Positions 36,693-64,000 of a stretch of 64,000 nucleotides of DNA are shown here, one piece after another. How positions within the stretch are numbered: position 1 is the stretch's first letter; the number at the start of each line of letters is the position of its first letter. Position numbers and translations under genes: made by a program. Location: NCBI GenBank assembly GCA_009760855.2, contig WPIO01000048.1, positions 512,501 to 576,500 of the forward strand, in the 5' to 3' direction. The notes beneath the pieces were generated by a model. The model worked only from the letters and a program-made list of their open reading frames with translations. It ran no database searches and was not told the origin of the DNA. The stretch is from Cristatella mucedo (Eukaryota; Bryozoa; Phylactolaemata; Cristatellidae).

Positions 36693-37971
36693 AACGGTGT
36701 AACTGCAGCAAGCCGTAACTATTTATTTATAGGTACTAATAAACAAGAATGTGATATTTTAAAATAAATTAAAATAATAATGAAAGAATAGAGGGCGAGT
36801 TTTTATAAGACTGACACCCGGTCTGTCAAAAGTCAATGGCTCGACCGCAGCAGTTGGGCGCGCCTTGCTTCATTTCCGGCTCCTGTGGCGCCATAGCTCA
36901 TTGCTTGGCCGAGCTGTCATCGCCATCGCACGCTTCAAAACTATTTTCATAATGGTTACATACAATGCTTACAAAATGTATGATATCAGGGCTAGAATGT
37001 TTTCAATAACTGGTGCGGGTTGAGAAGTGAGGTGTGCCACCCCCCCCCCCCCGCCGTCATTGCCGGGCAAGGTGGCTGTGCGCGTCAGTTAATAACTTTA
37101 GCGCAAGGCTGCGCGGTACAGCATGCGTAAGGTCAGAAAAACTGACAACGCGATGCGAAATGTGTGGTTAGATTAACGGCACGTAGCGGCGCGATACTAA
37201 AGAATGCGTGCTCACGCGGTGTGGCACCACTCCGACGCGGCGCTCGGTTTCTTAAGTAAACAAACCGCCAATATGTGGAAAGTGCGTATCCAAATTTGCT
37301 CTCACAATTTTTCGCTGCCACATAAGCATTTCTGCCACCTTGAAGGTCATGCGTGCGAGGCGGGTGATAGACTGACAGCGTTGGCCATGAGGAAGCAGCT
37401 ACGTGCAGGATGCAAAGCTAAGCGCTACAGGAAGGCCGTGCGCTCGCGTAAATCTACGCAAACAGTCGCAGTAGTGGTTTGGCTTGGCTTTGGCCTCGAC
37501 GTGACTCGCATGCAGGCAGGACCTCATCACGCGGAGGAAGCCCGGGCGCTGCGAGTAAACATCGATCAGTCCGCGTGGCTAGGAGGACGGTCGCCTTTTC
37601 GCCGAAATCATCTGCATCAACGCCGGTTGCTTTTGCTTGCGCGTTGCATGTAGCCTATATTCCGATGCTGGAGAGTGGAACCTACGCAATAATTGCACCT
37701 CCCTTAGGACGGCGACTTTTAGGCAACGCATGGCTCCCCCATCGGCGGCCACCCTGAACAGGCAATGATCAGCCCGGCTATGCTTAGTAGGTATGGGCGC
37801 AAACCGCGCGTCGGCAGCACCGCGCTCCCGCTGAAGCAGCCGCGGCGGACGAGCCGTCGCGGGCACGCGAGCGGACGACGGACGGCTCGTCCCCACTGCA
37901 TCAGTTCACCTTGCCGGATGACGACAGCCTTGACTCGTCGTTGTGCGACACAAGCAACGAGCGTTGCTGAC

Positions 37972-38046
<75 letters not shown>

Positions 38047-38605
38047 ACCCGTCAACTTCTTGACGTGCGTTGGCCAGTCGCCGAACGGCGGTTCATAGCG
38101 CGGGCACGCGTGTAGCTGCTAGAGCTTTCAGCATTTCGACCACTATGGCGCTACGATTACGCTTGATGTTTACGATATAATATCGCGGCCTTGTCTGAGG
38201 CTACCGACACAGTGCAGGCCATCTTCAGAATTCCTCCGCTCACCGCGAGCGGGCGCGTCTCCACTCGCCGCGGGCGGGCGCGTTTCCGTTTTAAGCTCGA
38301 AGGTTACCAGCGAGCTGAATCGGCAGTATGTGAGTTGTATCCTAGGCTTCCGGTTGTACTAGCGCTGCCTTTTTCTGGTACTGCTAAGTTGCCATCTGTT
38401 CCTTTCGAATCAACTGCTATGCATGAAAGCCCGGACTTTTTATATACAAGTTTATAGTTATAAATAAATATATATATATTTATATTTATTATATATGCAT
38501 ATATATTAGATTTATATGCGTGTATAAGCTGCTCTTCATTTTTGCTTTGCAACCGTCGGAAAATATTTTCGTACGCGTGCTGCTTCAGCATCTCGTTAGC
38601 CGCGA
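36693..38605. other. Intergenic; poly(C) and (CT)n tracts
   Basis: No gene supported. A run of C at 37040-37052 and a (CT)n microsatellite at 37971-38045 are the only clear elements. ORFs at 37.2-37.9 kb show no recognisable domain. Confidence 0.4.
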
Positions 38606-38786
38606 TGGCACGCACACTAGGTAAGGCGTTTGCTTTCACGACCTCGGTCCCGAGGTCGAGGGCTCGATTCCTGCGGTGGGCGATCCATTATCGCCGCTGC
38701 AAGTGGTTGTGATGGCCGTTAAGGCTTCTTCTGTCGCTAGTAGGAAAGAGGCTGTTAAATCAGCTAGGATTTATTTTTTTATTTTT
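38606..38786 (+). mobile_element. tRNA-derived SINE family 2
   Basis: 'ggcacgcacactaggtaagg', 'ttcacgacctcggtc', box B 'gggctcgattcctgcggtgg', 'cgatccattatcgccgctgc', then the tail 'gaggctgttaaatcagctag' and a T-rich end. Close to copies at 52.25 and 60.0 kb. Confidence 0.85.
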
Positions 38787-39082
38787 TAGCTTGGTTTTGG
38801 GGTGCAAGCTCGGCGGTACCTGTCGTGCATATGCAGGGACTGGGGCCCGTCGCCTGTGTCTCGTGTCCGCATCGCAGCACTTTTTCTGCGAAGAAGCTTC
38901 AGTAAAGCTTTCCTAACGGCAGCCGCGTCCGAGAACATCCCCGTGGACTCGCTGTCAGGAGTCGTGCTCACTATCCTCAGGATAAGTTTGGCTTTCGAGT
39001 GGTGAGCGCGCTTCGCCGGCGCCGCTGCGAGGAGGCGCAACGAGGCGACGGCCAGTAAAACGAGTCTTCTGGCTCCGTTCAT
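38786..39082 (-). CDS. Candidate small secreted protein or peptide precursor (98 aa)
   Basis: Not recognised with confidence. The ATG at 39082 opens a 98-residue frame with a short basic n-region, a hydrophobic core (LVLLAVASLRLLAAAPA, residues 7-23) and small residues before K24-R25, so it looks like a cleavable signal peptide followed by a dibasic site. The rest is basic, with R65-R66 and an amphipathic stretch at residues 46-72 (TGMFSDAAAVRKALLKLL). That stretch loosely recalls secretin-family peptides, but I would not name it. A splice donor (gacag/gtaccg) at 38820 could end the exon before the frame runs to the edge of a SINE. It may also be chance: the region is GC-rich and no second exon or homologue was identified. 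Confidence 0.3.
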   Translation of the reverse strand: MNGARRLVLLAVASLRLLAAAPAKRAHHSKAKLILRIVSTTPDSESTGMFSDAAAVRKALLKLLRRKSAAMRTRDTGDGPQSLHMHDRYRRACTPKPS

Positions 39083-39089
39083 AACGGGG

Positions 39090-40550
39090 TCACGTGGAGG
39101 AGCCGACTGGAGGAGCCGTCTGGCCGCCGATGGCAATTCAGGAAGCTGGACAGCGATCGAGCATAGTAGTGTGACCTCTAGCATGGTACAGTGACTTCGT
39201 CCAGTTGTTTTTCTCCTAGGATGGTATTTCGAACGTTTGCGCCTGTTTACTTTTACATATCCCCGTACAGGTTTACGCAAAGGTACCACATTTTGGGCGG
39301 TGTACAATTCAGTGACTGTTACTGGGGAAGCGCTCGACATACTTGCGGCGTGAGCCTGGTTTGTGTGTCGCAGCCTTCGTTCGAGCTCGCGATCCTGCTC
39401 GCTGTCCTACGAAAAATGTGCTAAGGCAAGCGCCTGTTCTCACAGTTCGCTCGCTCAAGGCTCAGTGGTTGCCTTTTCAGAGTGTGCGAAGTTTTAGAAG
39501 GGCACTTTTTCTGAGGTCGATATGCGAATGTTTTCTTATTGGTAGGCTTGGTGTAACTGATCGACGTTCGGGCGTTGCTGAGTTCCAATCGTCGGCAATC
39601 GATGCTACTTACTGTCAAGAGTTCCAATCAATCCTGCTTACAGCCTATCGTGCCGAGCCTGGACACGACAGGATACGTGGTTGCATACTCATGGCACCGT
39701 GGTCTATAGCATTCTCACTTTTCAGCTGATGGATGTCCCGTGTGAGCCGAAAAATGTACTGGATTGAGATTGATCACGCCGTCTCCTATTCCGTTTATCC
39801 AATGTTTGTACGCGCTCGTGTGGCATATTTCACAGTAAATTTCAGCAGATTATCCTGAAACTATTACTAACTTTTCAGCAGCTTTGAAGAGGTTACTTTT
39901 TTACTCACCCAAGGAGAAGTGTCGCATAATGACTATCGTCCGGCTACGTTGAACCAGAAGGCGGGATAGTAAACGAGTTAGCACTAATAAATTACTTGTG
40001 AGGCTGACTTTGAGCCAAGGCCGTAGGTAGCTCTTGCCAGCACAGAGCACTGTTTTTGATGCAGTCGAGCGCACACAGGCACATAGTTCGAATGTTCTAC
40101 TCACTACCTTGGTTACGACGGCATAGCTGTGCCTGAAAACACTGAATATGCAAATGCAAATGTTGATATATCTAGCTAGTTGGATGCCTACGAACATCAG
40201 ACTAGCGTAGCTTAAGGGTTACCTAGTATGTTTCACTATTTATTTACTACTTTATTACTATTGGCTGACTTATAGAGATGCTATTATTTGTGTCGCATTC
40301 CTTGTTTTCACGGGACAGCCTTCTTTTTTTTTTACTTGTTACAAAAGCAAAAACCACAGAAGGACTAGTGGATAGCACTCTTTAAAACTAGTATTTGGTT
40401 TGATAAACGGTAAGTATGCTCAAGTTCATTGACCCTAAGTGAAGTGGCAGTCGCTAACTCTAGCCTTGGAGCAAATGCTTATAAGAAAAAAGTGATTGGG
40501 ATACCGGCCCAATAGCCCCGTGGCAATCGAAAGAGCAACTTCGCTTAAAA
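39090..40550. other. Intergenic, nothing recognised
   Basis: No coding, RNA or repeat similarity could be supported. Open frames at 39.2-39.7 kb lack recognisable motifs. Confidence 0.3.
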
Positions 40551-40551
40551 A

Positions 40552-40825
40552 CGTACACCCATTTAGGACAGCATTTAGCGGGTCCCTGTGATTCGTCCTT
40601 GATGTGCTTATGCGTGCTGACACTGTGCATGCTGCCACTAACCACATTTGCATGCTGACCCTGTGCATGTCACCCCTAACCACATTATTCATTTGGTTTG
40701 TTTTTCAAGCATGATTTTACTTACCATTCCATTGCATTTCACTTTACAGCAAATGTAAAGCGCCTAGAGAGAGATTAAGTTCTCTGAGGGCGCTTTATCA
40801 AGTGAATTATTATTATTATTGAAGC
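40552..40825 (+). mobile_element. LINE family B 3' end with (ATT)n tail
   Basis: 'caccc-atttaggacagcat' through 'gcgcctagagagagattaag' to (ATT)n at about 40808. Only the 3' UTR is present. Confidence 0.85.
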
Positions 40826-41059
40826 AGGACGAAGCCACCCAACATGTCAGGTTCCTATCGATTAGCACTTCCCTAAGAATCTATTGAAAGCAAGCCAACT
40901 GCTCAGGATATTAAACAGCATTTGACCATAAGATCCTTTAGTAGTGCCTCTCGACACGACCGGTTATCACTTAACTAAGACTAAACGGTAAGCAGAGTCA
41001 GGTATCCTACCTCTAACGAGAACTGTCAGGGCAGATTTGAATGCCTGAGGGTCAACCGA

Positions 41060-41122
41060 GGAGTCCTTAAAAGGTATGGCGTACCTCGTGGTTGGTCATA
41101 GGCCAATCAATCCTTTTCGCCA

Positions 41123-41169
<47 letters not shown>

Positions 41170-42235
41170 TCTCCCTCTGGCCGATGGCTTTGCAAACACA
41201 ATCGTAGCTTCACTTCTAGGCCGATGATACGCAGCCCTAGATATCCTTGGACAAATCTCAGTCATGAGCTCCACGTACTACTCAACTTTATTTCCTTGTT
41301 GCCTGTATCAACGACATTCGAACTTGAAAGGCGACTCTCTCCATGAAGCTAAACGGCAAGAACAACCCAATAGCTCCGAAGAAGCCTGCTATCACCCAAG
41401 CGTTGGAAGACTTCATTCTCATGCTTCATCTAGCATCGTTCCAGCGATGTCAGCCCATAATCTGTGCATGCTATTTTGAGACGACCAATCATTAGATGAG
41501 CATATTTCTTCTAGCCAGGTTGACCTACTTTTAGTTAAGGAACATCGTCAAGTGGGCCTGCTTTGACAAGACGAGTAAGACAGCAAAACCAGTCCACGCG
41601 TTTTCGATGAGTTAAAGATGATTTCGTTCTCATGATTTACGACACCAGGCCTGTGGCCTGACGCCCTCGGTGGGCACGTGAGAAAAAGCTTAAGAAAGCT
41701 CATTTCGTTCTCAGTCGCCACCGGTGAAGCTGCCAGATCACATCACTTCTATTTGAGCTTTACTGGCTCCCCATCAAGCATCGAATATACTTTATGATCC
41801 TACCTCTCGCATTCAGGCCACTTCATTTGCACCAGTCCGTAGCCTATTCGACCTCCAGCATGCTCTCAAACCACATGCCCTTCCACTTCAACTCGTCTCC
41901 CCGTTTCCCCCTCTATAAATTACATTTTTTGTGATCAGACTTTATTTCCTTTACCCTAAAAGTCTGGAGCTCAAATCTGGATTCTGTCACAACTTACATT
42001 ACTTTTTATTATTTCAGTACTTGCTAGGCTCTGAATGTCATCATGTGCTTCTGCTGTATACTTTCGTGCTTTTTCATGCTCGTATAAGCCTGATACCTTG
42101 CATGCCAGTAACCCTTGATTTTAACCCCTGATTATTACTTCTCTTAAGAGTGAGTTGGTCATTAATCCCTGATTAGTGCTTCGCTTGTAGTGAGCTGTAA
42201 CGCACCTCAATACAGATTTGGCTCTCTTAGGCTGC
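41060..42235 (+). mobile_element. Old LINE family B-like copy interrupted by (TA)n
   Basis: Faint RT signals in order: 'aaggtatggcgtacctc' (GVPQG region), 'ccgatgatacgcagcc' (DDTQP, 41220), 'atgaagctaaacggcaag' (LKLNDDK, 41342), 'ccctaaaagtctggagctc' (41955). A (TA)n microsatellite (41123-41167) sits inside. Much more diverged than other copies. Confidence 0.5.
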
Positions 42236-44144
42236 TATTCAAACACTAATAATTTTTTATTAAATTAAATTTCTGATCCCAAACTGGCTTTTTAACATGC
42301 CGGCTGTACCTAATCTTCATGCAATATATATCAACCTCACCGTGCACCGTACTATATGCAACAAGTGAGAGCTTAAAATCGATGCGCAAAAATAGCAAAG
42401 AGACGTGAGAGCTGCCGGCTCATCCAGTCTCCACGAAGCTACACAGTTTTCATTCACAGCATTTACCTTTCCTGTTATAGCTTCAGCACCGCGACGGCAC
42501 CGAATCTGAACTGTCTAACACACTGGCCACACATAACTAACCATACAAGGCTCCGAGTCCAAGTGCAGCATCATCACTAGAGCAACCAGAGGCTGCATTG
42601 CACACAGTGGTAATAATATACCAGTAAATATCGCACGCGGCCATATGCTCATGCTAAAAACACAAGAGTCACGATATTCAGTTCCGAGGACAAAAAATTA
42701 TCCACTGACTCCCCAAGAGAAGCAGCAGCCAATTTGGCTTTGCTACTCATTACAAGCATCGACCAAGGCAATGACATCTCTCACTCGAGATGGCTCGGCA
42801 ACATTAGCCAGTGCCAGTCGCAGGGGATTGAGCAAAAGCTGTAAGAGCAAGTGCCGAGAGGCTGGCAGCTCAACGACGTAAGCTACGGCGCCCAGCGTTC
42901 AGCGATGCTGCTTGTCTATGTCGACTGAGCCAAGTACATTTACCTCGATTAGCTAACGAGCAGTATCTACCAGTGCCTCCATGCCTACAAATGTGCATTT
43001 CTCTCGAGCTTTGCAAGAGTACGTCGGCAGGCAAGTGCCGTGGCCTGCCCGTTCTGATTTTCCTTCACGACATTGAGACATTGAGGAGCTAGTATTGCGA
43101 CCGTTCGCTTTTAGGCACGTCCAACGAATGCTCAGTGCACGATCACGATTGCAGCACTTTTGGCAGAGGCTGGCTTAAGTGGTGGCAGCCAGCTATGAGA
43201 CCAAGTCCATGCAGCAAGCATCCGGTCGAAGCTAGCTCGGCACTCGGTGGCTAGACTGTCAGCATGGCAATAGCGGTATCTTTCGTCGCCGTTTCTGCAA
43301 TCTAAGAGGTAGAGCGGAGTTGAGGACAAGTGACACGAATAAGCAGCAGGCAAACCGGGCTATATCACAAGGGCAATACTAGCAACAATAATAATACATT
43401 TATATAGCACCATCAGATAACTGATTCTTTTTCTCATGCTGCCTCAGAATGACAATTTACCGCCATAACAGTTGCATGATGAGGCATTCACTACACGCTA
43501 AACAACTTCAATTGACCATGCAGTTAAGGTAGCAGCAGCAGCAATGCTGTGACAAGCACACTGTGACTGGCCTGTCTCTTCCTCTTGACTATCACCTGTT
43601 TATCACTAGAGCATGCTGATAAGAACCTGCTGGCTCACTGTATATGGAAAGGGAAAACCACGAATTGTTTTACAGATCAAAGGACGTACAAACAGTGCTC
43701 CAGGTCAAGGCGAATGGCTGCTACTCGTTGGGTCAGTTTAAGCTGGTTCGGCTTGGAAATGAATGAGACTTGCAATTTCAGCCGATTTTGTGGCAGCACT
43801 GCTCTTCTCTTACCTGGCCTCATGAACTGCTGCTGGCCTAAAATAGAAGCCAACTGCTCGGCGCAGCCGACTGCACGGAACCACCAGGCAACCAGAGCCA
43901 ACAATCTGCACGATATGTGTGCACGGCCACCCTCGTAAACGTGGAGATGTGAATTGATGCAGAAATCTATGTGGGTGAGTAACGACTTTCTGCTCCATCC
44001 CAGCAAAAGCACAAACCTATGGCATCCATGGTCTCCACTCTCGCAGTCAACCTCCTTCTCGACCCCTGTTTCCTTAAAAGGTACTGTGCCATCGGCATGC
44101 TGAGCAAGACCTAGACAAGTTCAGTGCTCAGGTGATGGCAACCT
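42236..44144. other. Intergenic with one LINE tail
   Basis: No gene recognised. A minus-strand LINE B tail lies at 43388-43440 ('aataatacatttatatagca'). The remainder is unique sequence downstream of the ZCCHC4-like gene. Confidence 0.4.
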
Positions 44145-44150
44145 TTTATT
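44145..44150 (-). terminator. Candidate polyadenylation signal of the ZCCHC4-like gene
   Basis: AATAAA on the minus strand, 405 bp past the inferred stop codon (44555-44557). Position is plausible; no other evidence. Confidence 0.4.
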
Positions 44151-44334
44151 CACTTTTCAACTATTTGGACAAAGAAATAGCTCTGGACACTACCGAGTTG
44201 ACTTTCCCCACAGATTCAGAGAACTAATAATAGAAAACTGAAGCTTTTGTGTAGCCGGTGGTTGAGGTCGAATGCAGACTAATGGGGCTCCCCAAGATGC
44301 TGCAATACGCGCATGCACGGGCGCACGCGCACGT

Positions 44335-44377
<43 letters not shown>
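44335..44377. repeat. (CA)n microsatellite
   Basis: About 20 CA units downstream of the ZCCHC4-like stop codon. Confidence 0.95.
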
Positions 44378-44379
<2 letters not shown>

Positions 44380-44554
44380 GGCAGACAGAACACATGGGTG
44401 TGAGAATGTGACCACGACTACCTCTTAGCCAGCACCTATCCACATTCGACTCCACCCTCCCTTAGCTAAGCACGTGGGCAGCACAGCTTGGTTAAGCCCA
44501 CAGCCTGCTGGGATACCCAGGCAAACGGCAGGACAGACGGCACAGGCAGCATGC

Positions 44555-61690
<17,136 letters not shown>

Positions 61691-61939
61691 CTGAAGCCTA
61701 TGGAGTCAGAGGAGAGCGATAGAGCCGCAGGCAGGCTGCCACTGCGACCTCCACCACCTAATACTCGGCAGAGTTTTATCGGCTAGCTGAGCACCCAGCT
61801 GTCTGGTCCCCTCCACGGCTCCATATAGAGAAGCCCCGCCCACAGGCGAGATAAGGAGCCTGAGGGTGGGGGCAGGTAAGGCGGCACAGGTAGCTGGTTA
61901 CGACTGCCTTGCTACCGACAGACAGCAGGGTGGGAGGAG

Positions 61940-62035
61940 GGGGAGGGAGAGAGAGAGAGAGAAAGAGAGGGGAGAGAGTGAGTGAGAGAGTGATATATAT
62001 AGGACTGCAATTTAACAGCCAGTCATACTATACAT

Positions 62036-62081
<46 letters not shown>

Positions 62082-62085
62082 GTGT
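61940..62085. repeat. (GA)n and (CA)n-(TA)n tracts
   Basis: Imperfect GA at 61947-61990 and a CA-TA compound repeat at 62035-62085. Confidence 0.9.
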
Positions 62086-62300
62086 ATGGCTGGCTGTGAA
62101 ACTGCAGCCCCTGCAAAGGCCGCTGGGTGAAATGCGTGCACTCACGCACGCACACGGAGAACCGCCAGCATGAGTGAATGCAGCTCGTCTGCTGTTCAGG
62201 TAGGTAACATCAAAGGAAGCCACCCAGCAGCATGCCAATTCTACAGAAGCCAGCCAAGGCATAAGAAAGATGTGTTAGAATAAGAAAGAAGCTGCTTTAC

Positions 62301-62474
62301 TGTGGTGGTGAGGTCCCAGGTACCATTCCTGACGGCGACAGCAAATATCCGCACCTTAGCAGACGGAATGCAAGTGGCAAGAGCTTCGAGAATCCGTGCT
62401 GCTAGCTGCTTCCTACTTGGCTGCCCAGGGTGCACTAGCTGTTTAAGTGCACGCACAGACTCAGGCGAGCAGAC
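62301..62474 (-). CDS. Candidate exon of an unidentified protein (58 codons)
   Basis: An open segment between the acceptor 'gagccctag' (ends 62475) and the donor gtaaag (62300), phase 0 at both ends. It reads as two amphipathic helices (VRALKQLV and RKQLAARILEALATC) and a strand-like VRIFAVAVRN. I do not recognise it. It lies upstream of the ZCCHC4-like exons on the same strand with compatible phase, but it does not look like the known ZCCHC4 N-terminus, so it may belong to another gene. Confidence 0.3.
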
Positions 62475-62554
62475 CTAGGGCTCAGCAGCGACGTGCTGCT
62501 AGGTAATCATCAGGTAATGACACGTACTTTCCAGCCGTCCCAAGCTGCTACTTC

Positions 62555-62745
62555 CATGCTAGTCACTACCTCAACTGCTCTCCTGACTCAGCTATGCTTC
62601 TCACTTTCTCTTGCTTCGTGAGATGAAGTCTGTAGGCTACCGAATGGGTACCGAAAGCCGCTTAGGCTGTGAGTGCCTTACACAAAGCTCTCCTGTGTAA
62701 CACCCACATAGTCATTGTGGAGTTACAGATGGAGATACATACACA
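62555..62745 (+). mobile_element. LINE family A 3' terminus (plus)
   Basis: 'ttctcactttctcttgcttcg', 'ggctaccgaatgggtaccg', 'ggctgtgagtgcc', ending 'ggagttacagatggag' and an (ATACA)n tail. The only plus-strand A copy in the window. Confidence 0.85.
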
Positions 62746-63414
62746 CACACTAAACACTCGTCGAATATGCTCGCGCCTGGCTCGTGTGGCAGCAAGCTGA
62801 AGCTCCGACTATCGGCTGCTGATCGACTGATGTATATCCGGCTGCCCCACCTGGTGGTACTACCTGGTGCACGAGAGAGGTCTAATCGGACTGATGCCAG
62901 CCAGAAACTGATGCACGAGCCAGCCTCTGCAAGAAGAGTGTCCTTGAGGTGGGGGGGACACGGCACAATCTACACAAAACAGTCTAGCTGCCGCCATCTG
63001 GACAACCAACCTATGACCGAGCCTATGAAGTGCACGTGCACGCAAATAAATGCTTGGATTGCAGCGTCGCGCAAAAGCCAGGGGCGGGCATTCCCGTAGT
63101 CGCGTACTTCGCAAGTAACGACATCCCTCACTGACCAGTGTTCAGATTCCTAGCATTTCTCAATTGAACGAGGCAGGCCGGCCAGCCAATTGAAACCCAC
63201 GTGGTGCTTGAGCATCTGAGAGGCAGGAGAGGGGAAACACGTGCAGACAGACGCGGCAGCAAAGTTCAAGTGGCCACAACTGCCGGTACGTCATTAGCAG
63301 CATGCCTAAACGCCGGAAAATGCACTCTAGGCAAAGGGGGCCTAGCTGCCTAGCGGTCAGCATGCGACTCGAATGCCGCACGAGGAGCTAAGCAGACGCT
63401 CGAATTTACCGCGC

Positions 63415-64000
63415 AGGACGGCGGCGGCGGGAGGCCGGCGGCGGCGGGAGGCCGACGGCGGCGGGAGGAGGCGGCGACGGCGGCGGGAGGCCGACGGCGG
63501 CGGGAGGCCGACGGCGGCGGGAGGCCGACGGCGGCGGGAGGCCGACGGCGGCGGGAGGCCGACGGCGGCGGGAGGCCGACGGCGGCGGGAGGCCGACGGC
63601 GGCGGGAGGCCGACGGCGGCGGGAGGCCGACGGCGGCGGGAGGCCGACGGCGGCGGGGAGGCCGACGGCGGCGGGAGGCCGACGGCGGCGGGAGGCCGAC
63701 GGCGGCGGGAGGCCGACGGCGGCGGGAGGCCGACGGCGGCGGGAGGCCGACGGCGGCGGGAGGCCGACGGCGGCGGGAGGCCGACGGCGGCGGGAGGCTC
63801 GCGGCGGCGGGAGGCCGGCGGCGGCGGCGGAGGGCGGGGCCGACGGCGGCGGGAGGCCGACGGCGGCGGGAGGCCGACGGCGGCGGGAGGCCGACGGCGG
63901 CGGGAGGCCGACGGCGGCGGGAGGCCGACGGCGGCGGGAGGTGAGGCCGACGGCGGCGGGAGGCCGACGGCGGCGACGGCGGCGGGAGGCCGCGGCGGCG
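63415..64000. repeat. 17-bp GC-rich minisatellite, runs off the window
   Basis: Unit 'aggccgacggcggcggg', about 33 copies with a few degenerate units (63465, 63655, 63800-63840, 63940). Strongly G-rich on the plus strand; several GGCGG/GGG runs per unit could form quadruplex-like structures. Confidence 0.97.

Overview
This is a stretch of animal (metazoan, probably marine or other invertebrate) nuclear genome. The reasons are: split genes with GT-AG introns, metazoan-type ribosomal protein genes, a pol III tRNA gene, several families of non-LTR and LTR retrotransposon, tRNA-derived SINEs and long dinucleotide microsatellites. I cannot name the phylum from sequence alone. Nothing is prokaryotic: no operons, Shine-Dalgarno sites or CRISPR arrays.

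Host genes, left to right. RPS2 (uS5) lies on + at 8.5-10.1 kb, with four coding exons plus an inferred 5' UTR exon. A FAD-dependent polyamine/spermine oxidase of 509 aa lies on + at 22.6-30.15 kb, in three coding exons with a possible peroxisomal C-terminus; a tRNA-Cys(GCA) gene sits in its first intron. RPS12 (eS12) lies on - at 35.28-36.68 kb, with four coding exons of exactly 134 codons plus stop. A small ORF with a signal-peptide-like start lies on - at 38.8-39.1 kb. A ZCCHC4-like 28S rRNA m6A methyltransferase lies on - from 61.7 down to 44.55 kb, in eight or nine small exons whose phases match through to the stop; its N-terminal exons were not found. A further orphan exon may lie at 62.3-62.47 kb on -.

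The rest is mostly repeats. LINE family A (L2/CR1-like, 3' end near a 'ggagttacag' motif) and LINE family B (same broad type, 3' end with a conserved hairpin-like tail and (ATT)n) account for about thirty fragments. At 0-4 kb two A copies are nested inside a B copy. A tRNA-derived SINE (copies at 18.6 and 26.25 kb) carries the LINE B tail. A second SINE family has at least nine copies, mainly at 52-61 kb. A deleted Ty3/gypsy-like LTR element (15.9-17.9 kb) encodes only a Gag with Ala-Pro-Glu-Asp repeats; a decayed relative lies at 31.1-32.95 kb and LTR-like pieces at 6.3 and 21.5 kb.

Tandem repeats are prominent: about 87 copies of a 20-bp unit at 48.77-50.51 kb, a 17-bp GC-rich unit at 63.4 kb to the window end, a 16-bp unit that repeats a splice donor at 55.3 kb, and long (CT)n, (GA)n, (CA)n, (TA)n and (GGA)n tracts. 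Most long open frames outside the listed genes are shadows of these repeats. The host genes belong to ribosome biogenesis/translation (RPS2, RPS12, ZCCHC4, tRNA-Cys) and polyamine catabolism; I see no evidence that they are co-regulated beyond a shared promoter layout of the two ribosomal protein genes.
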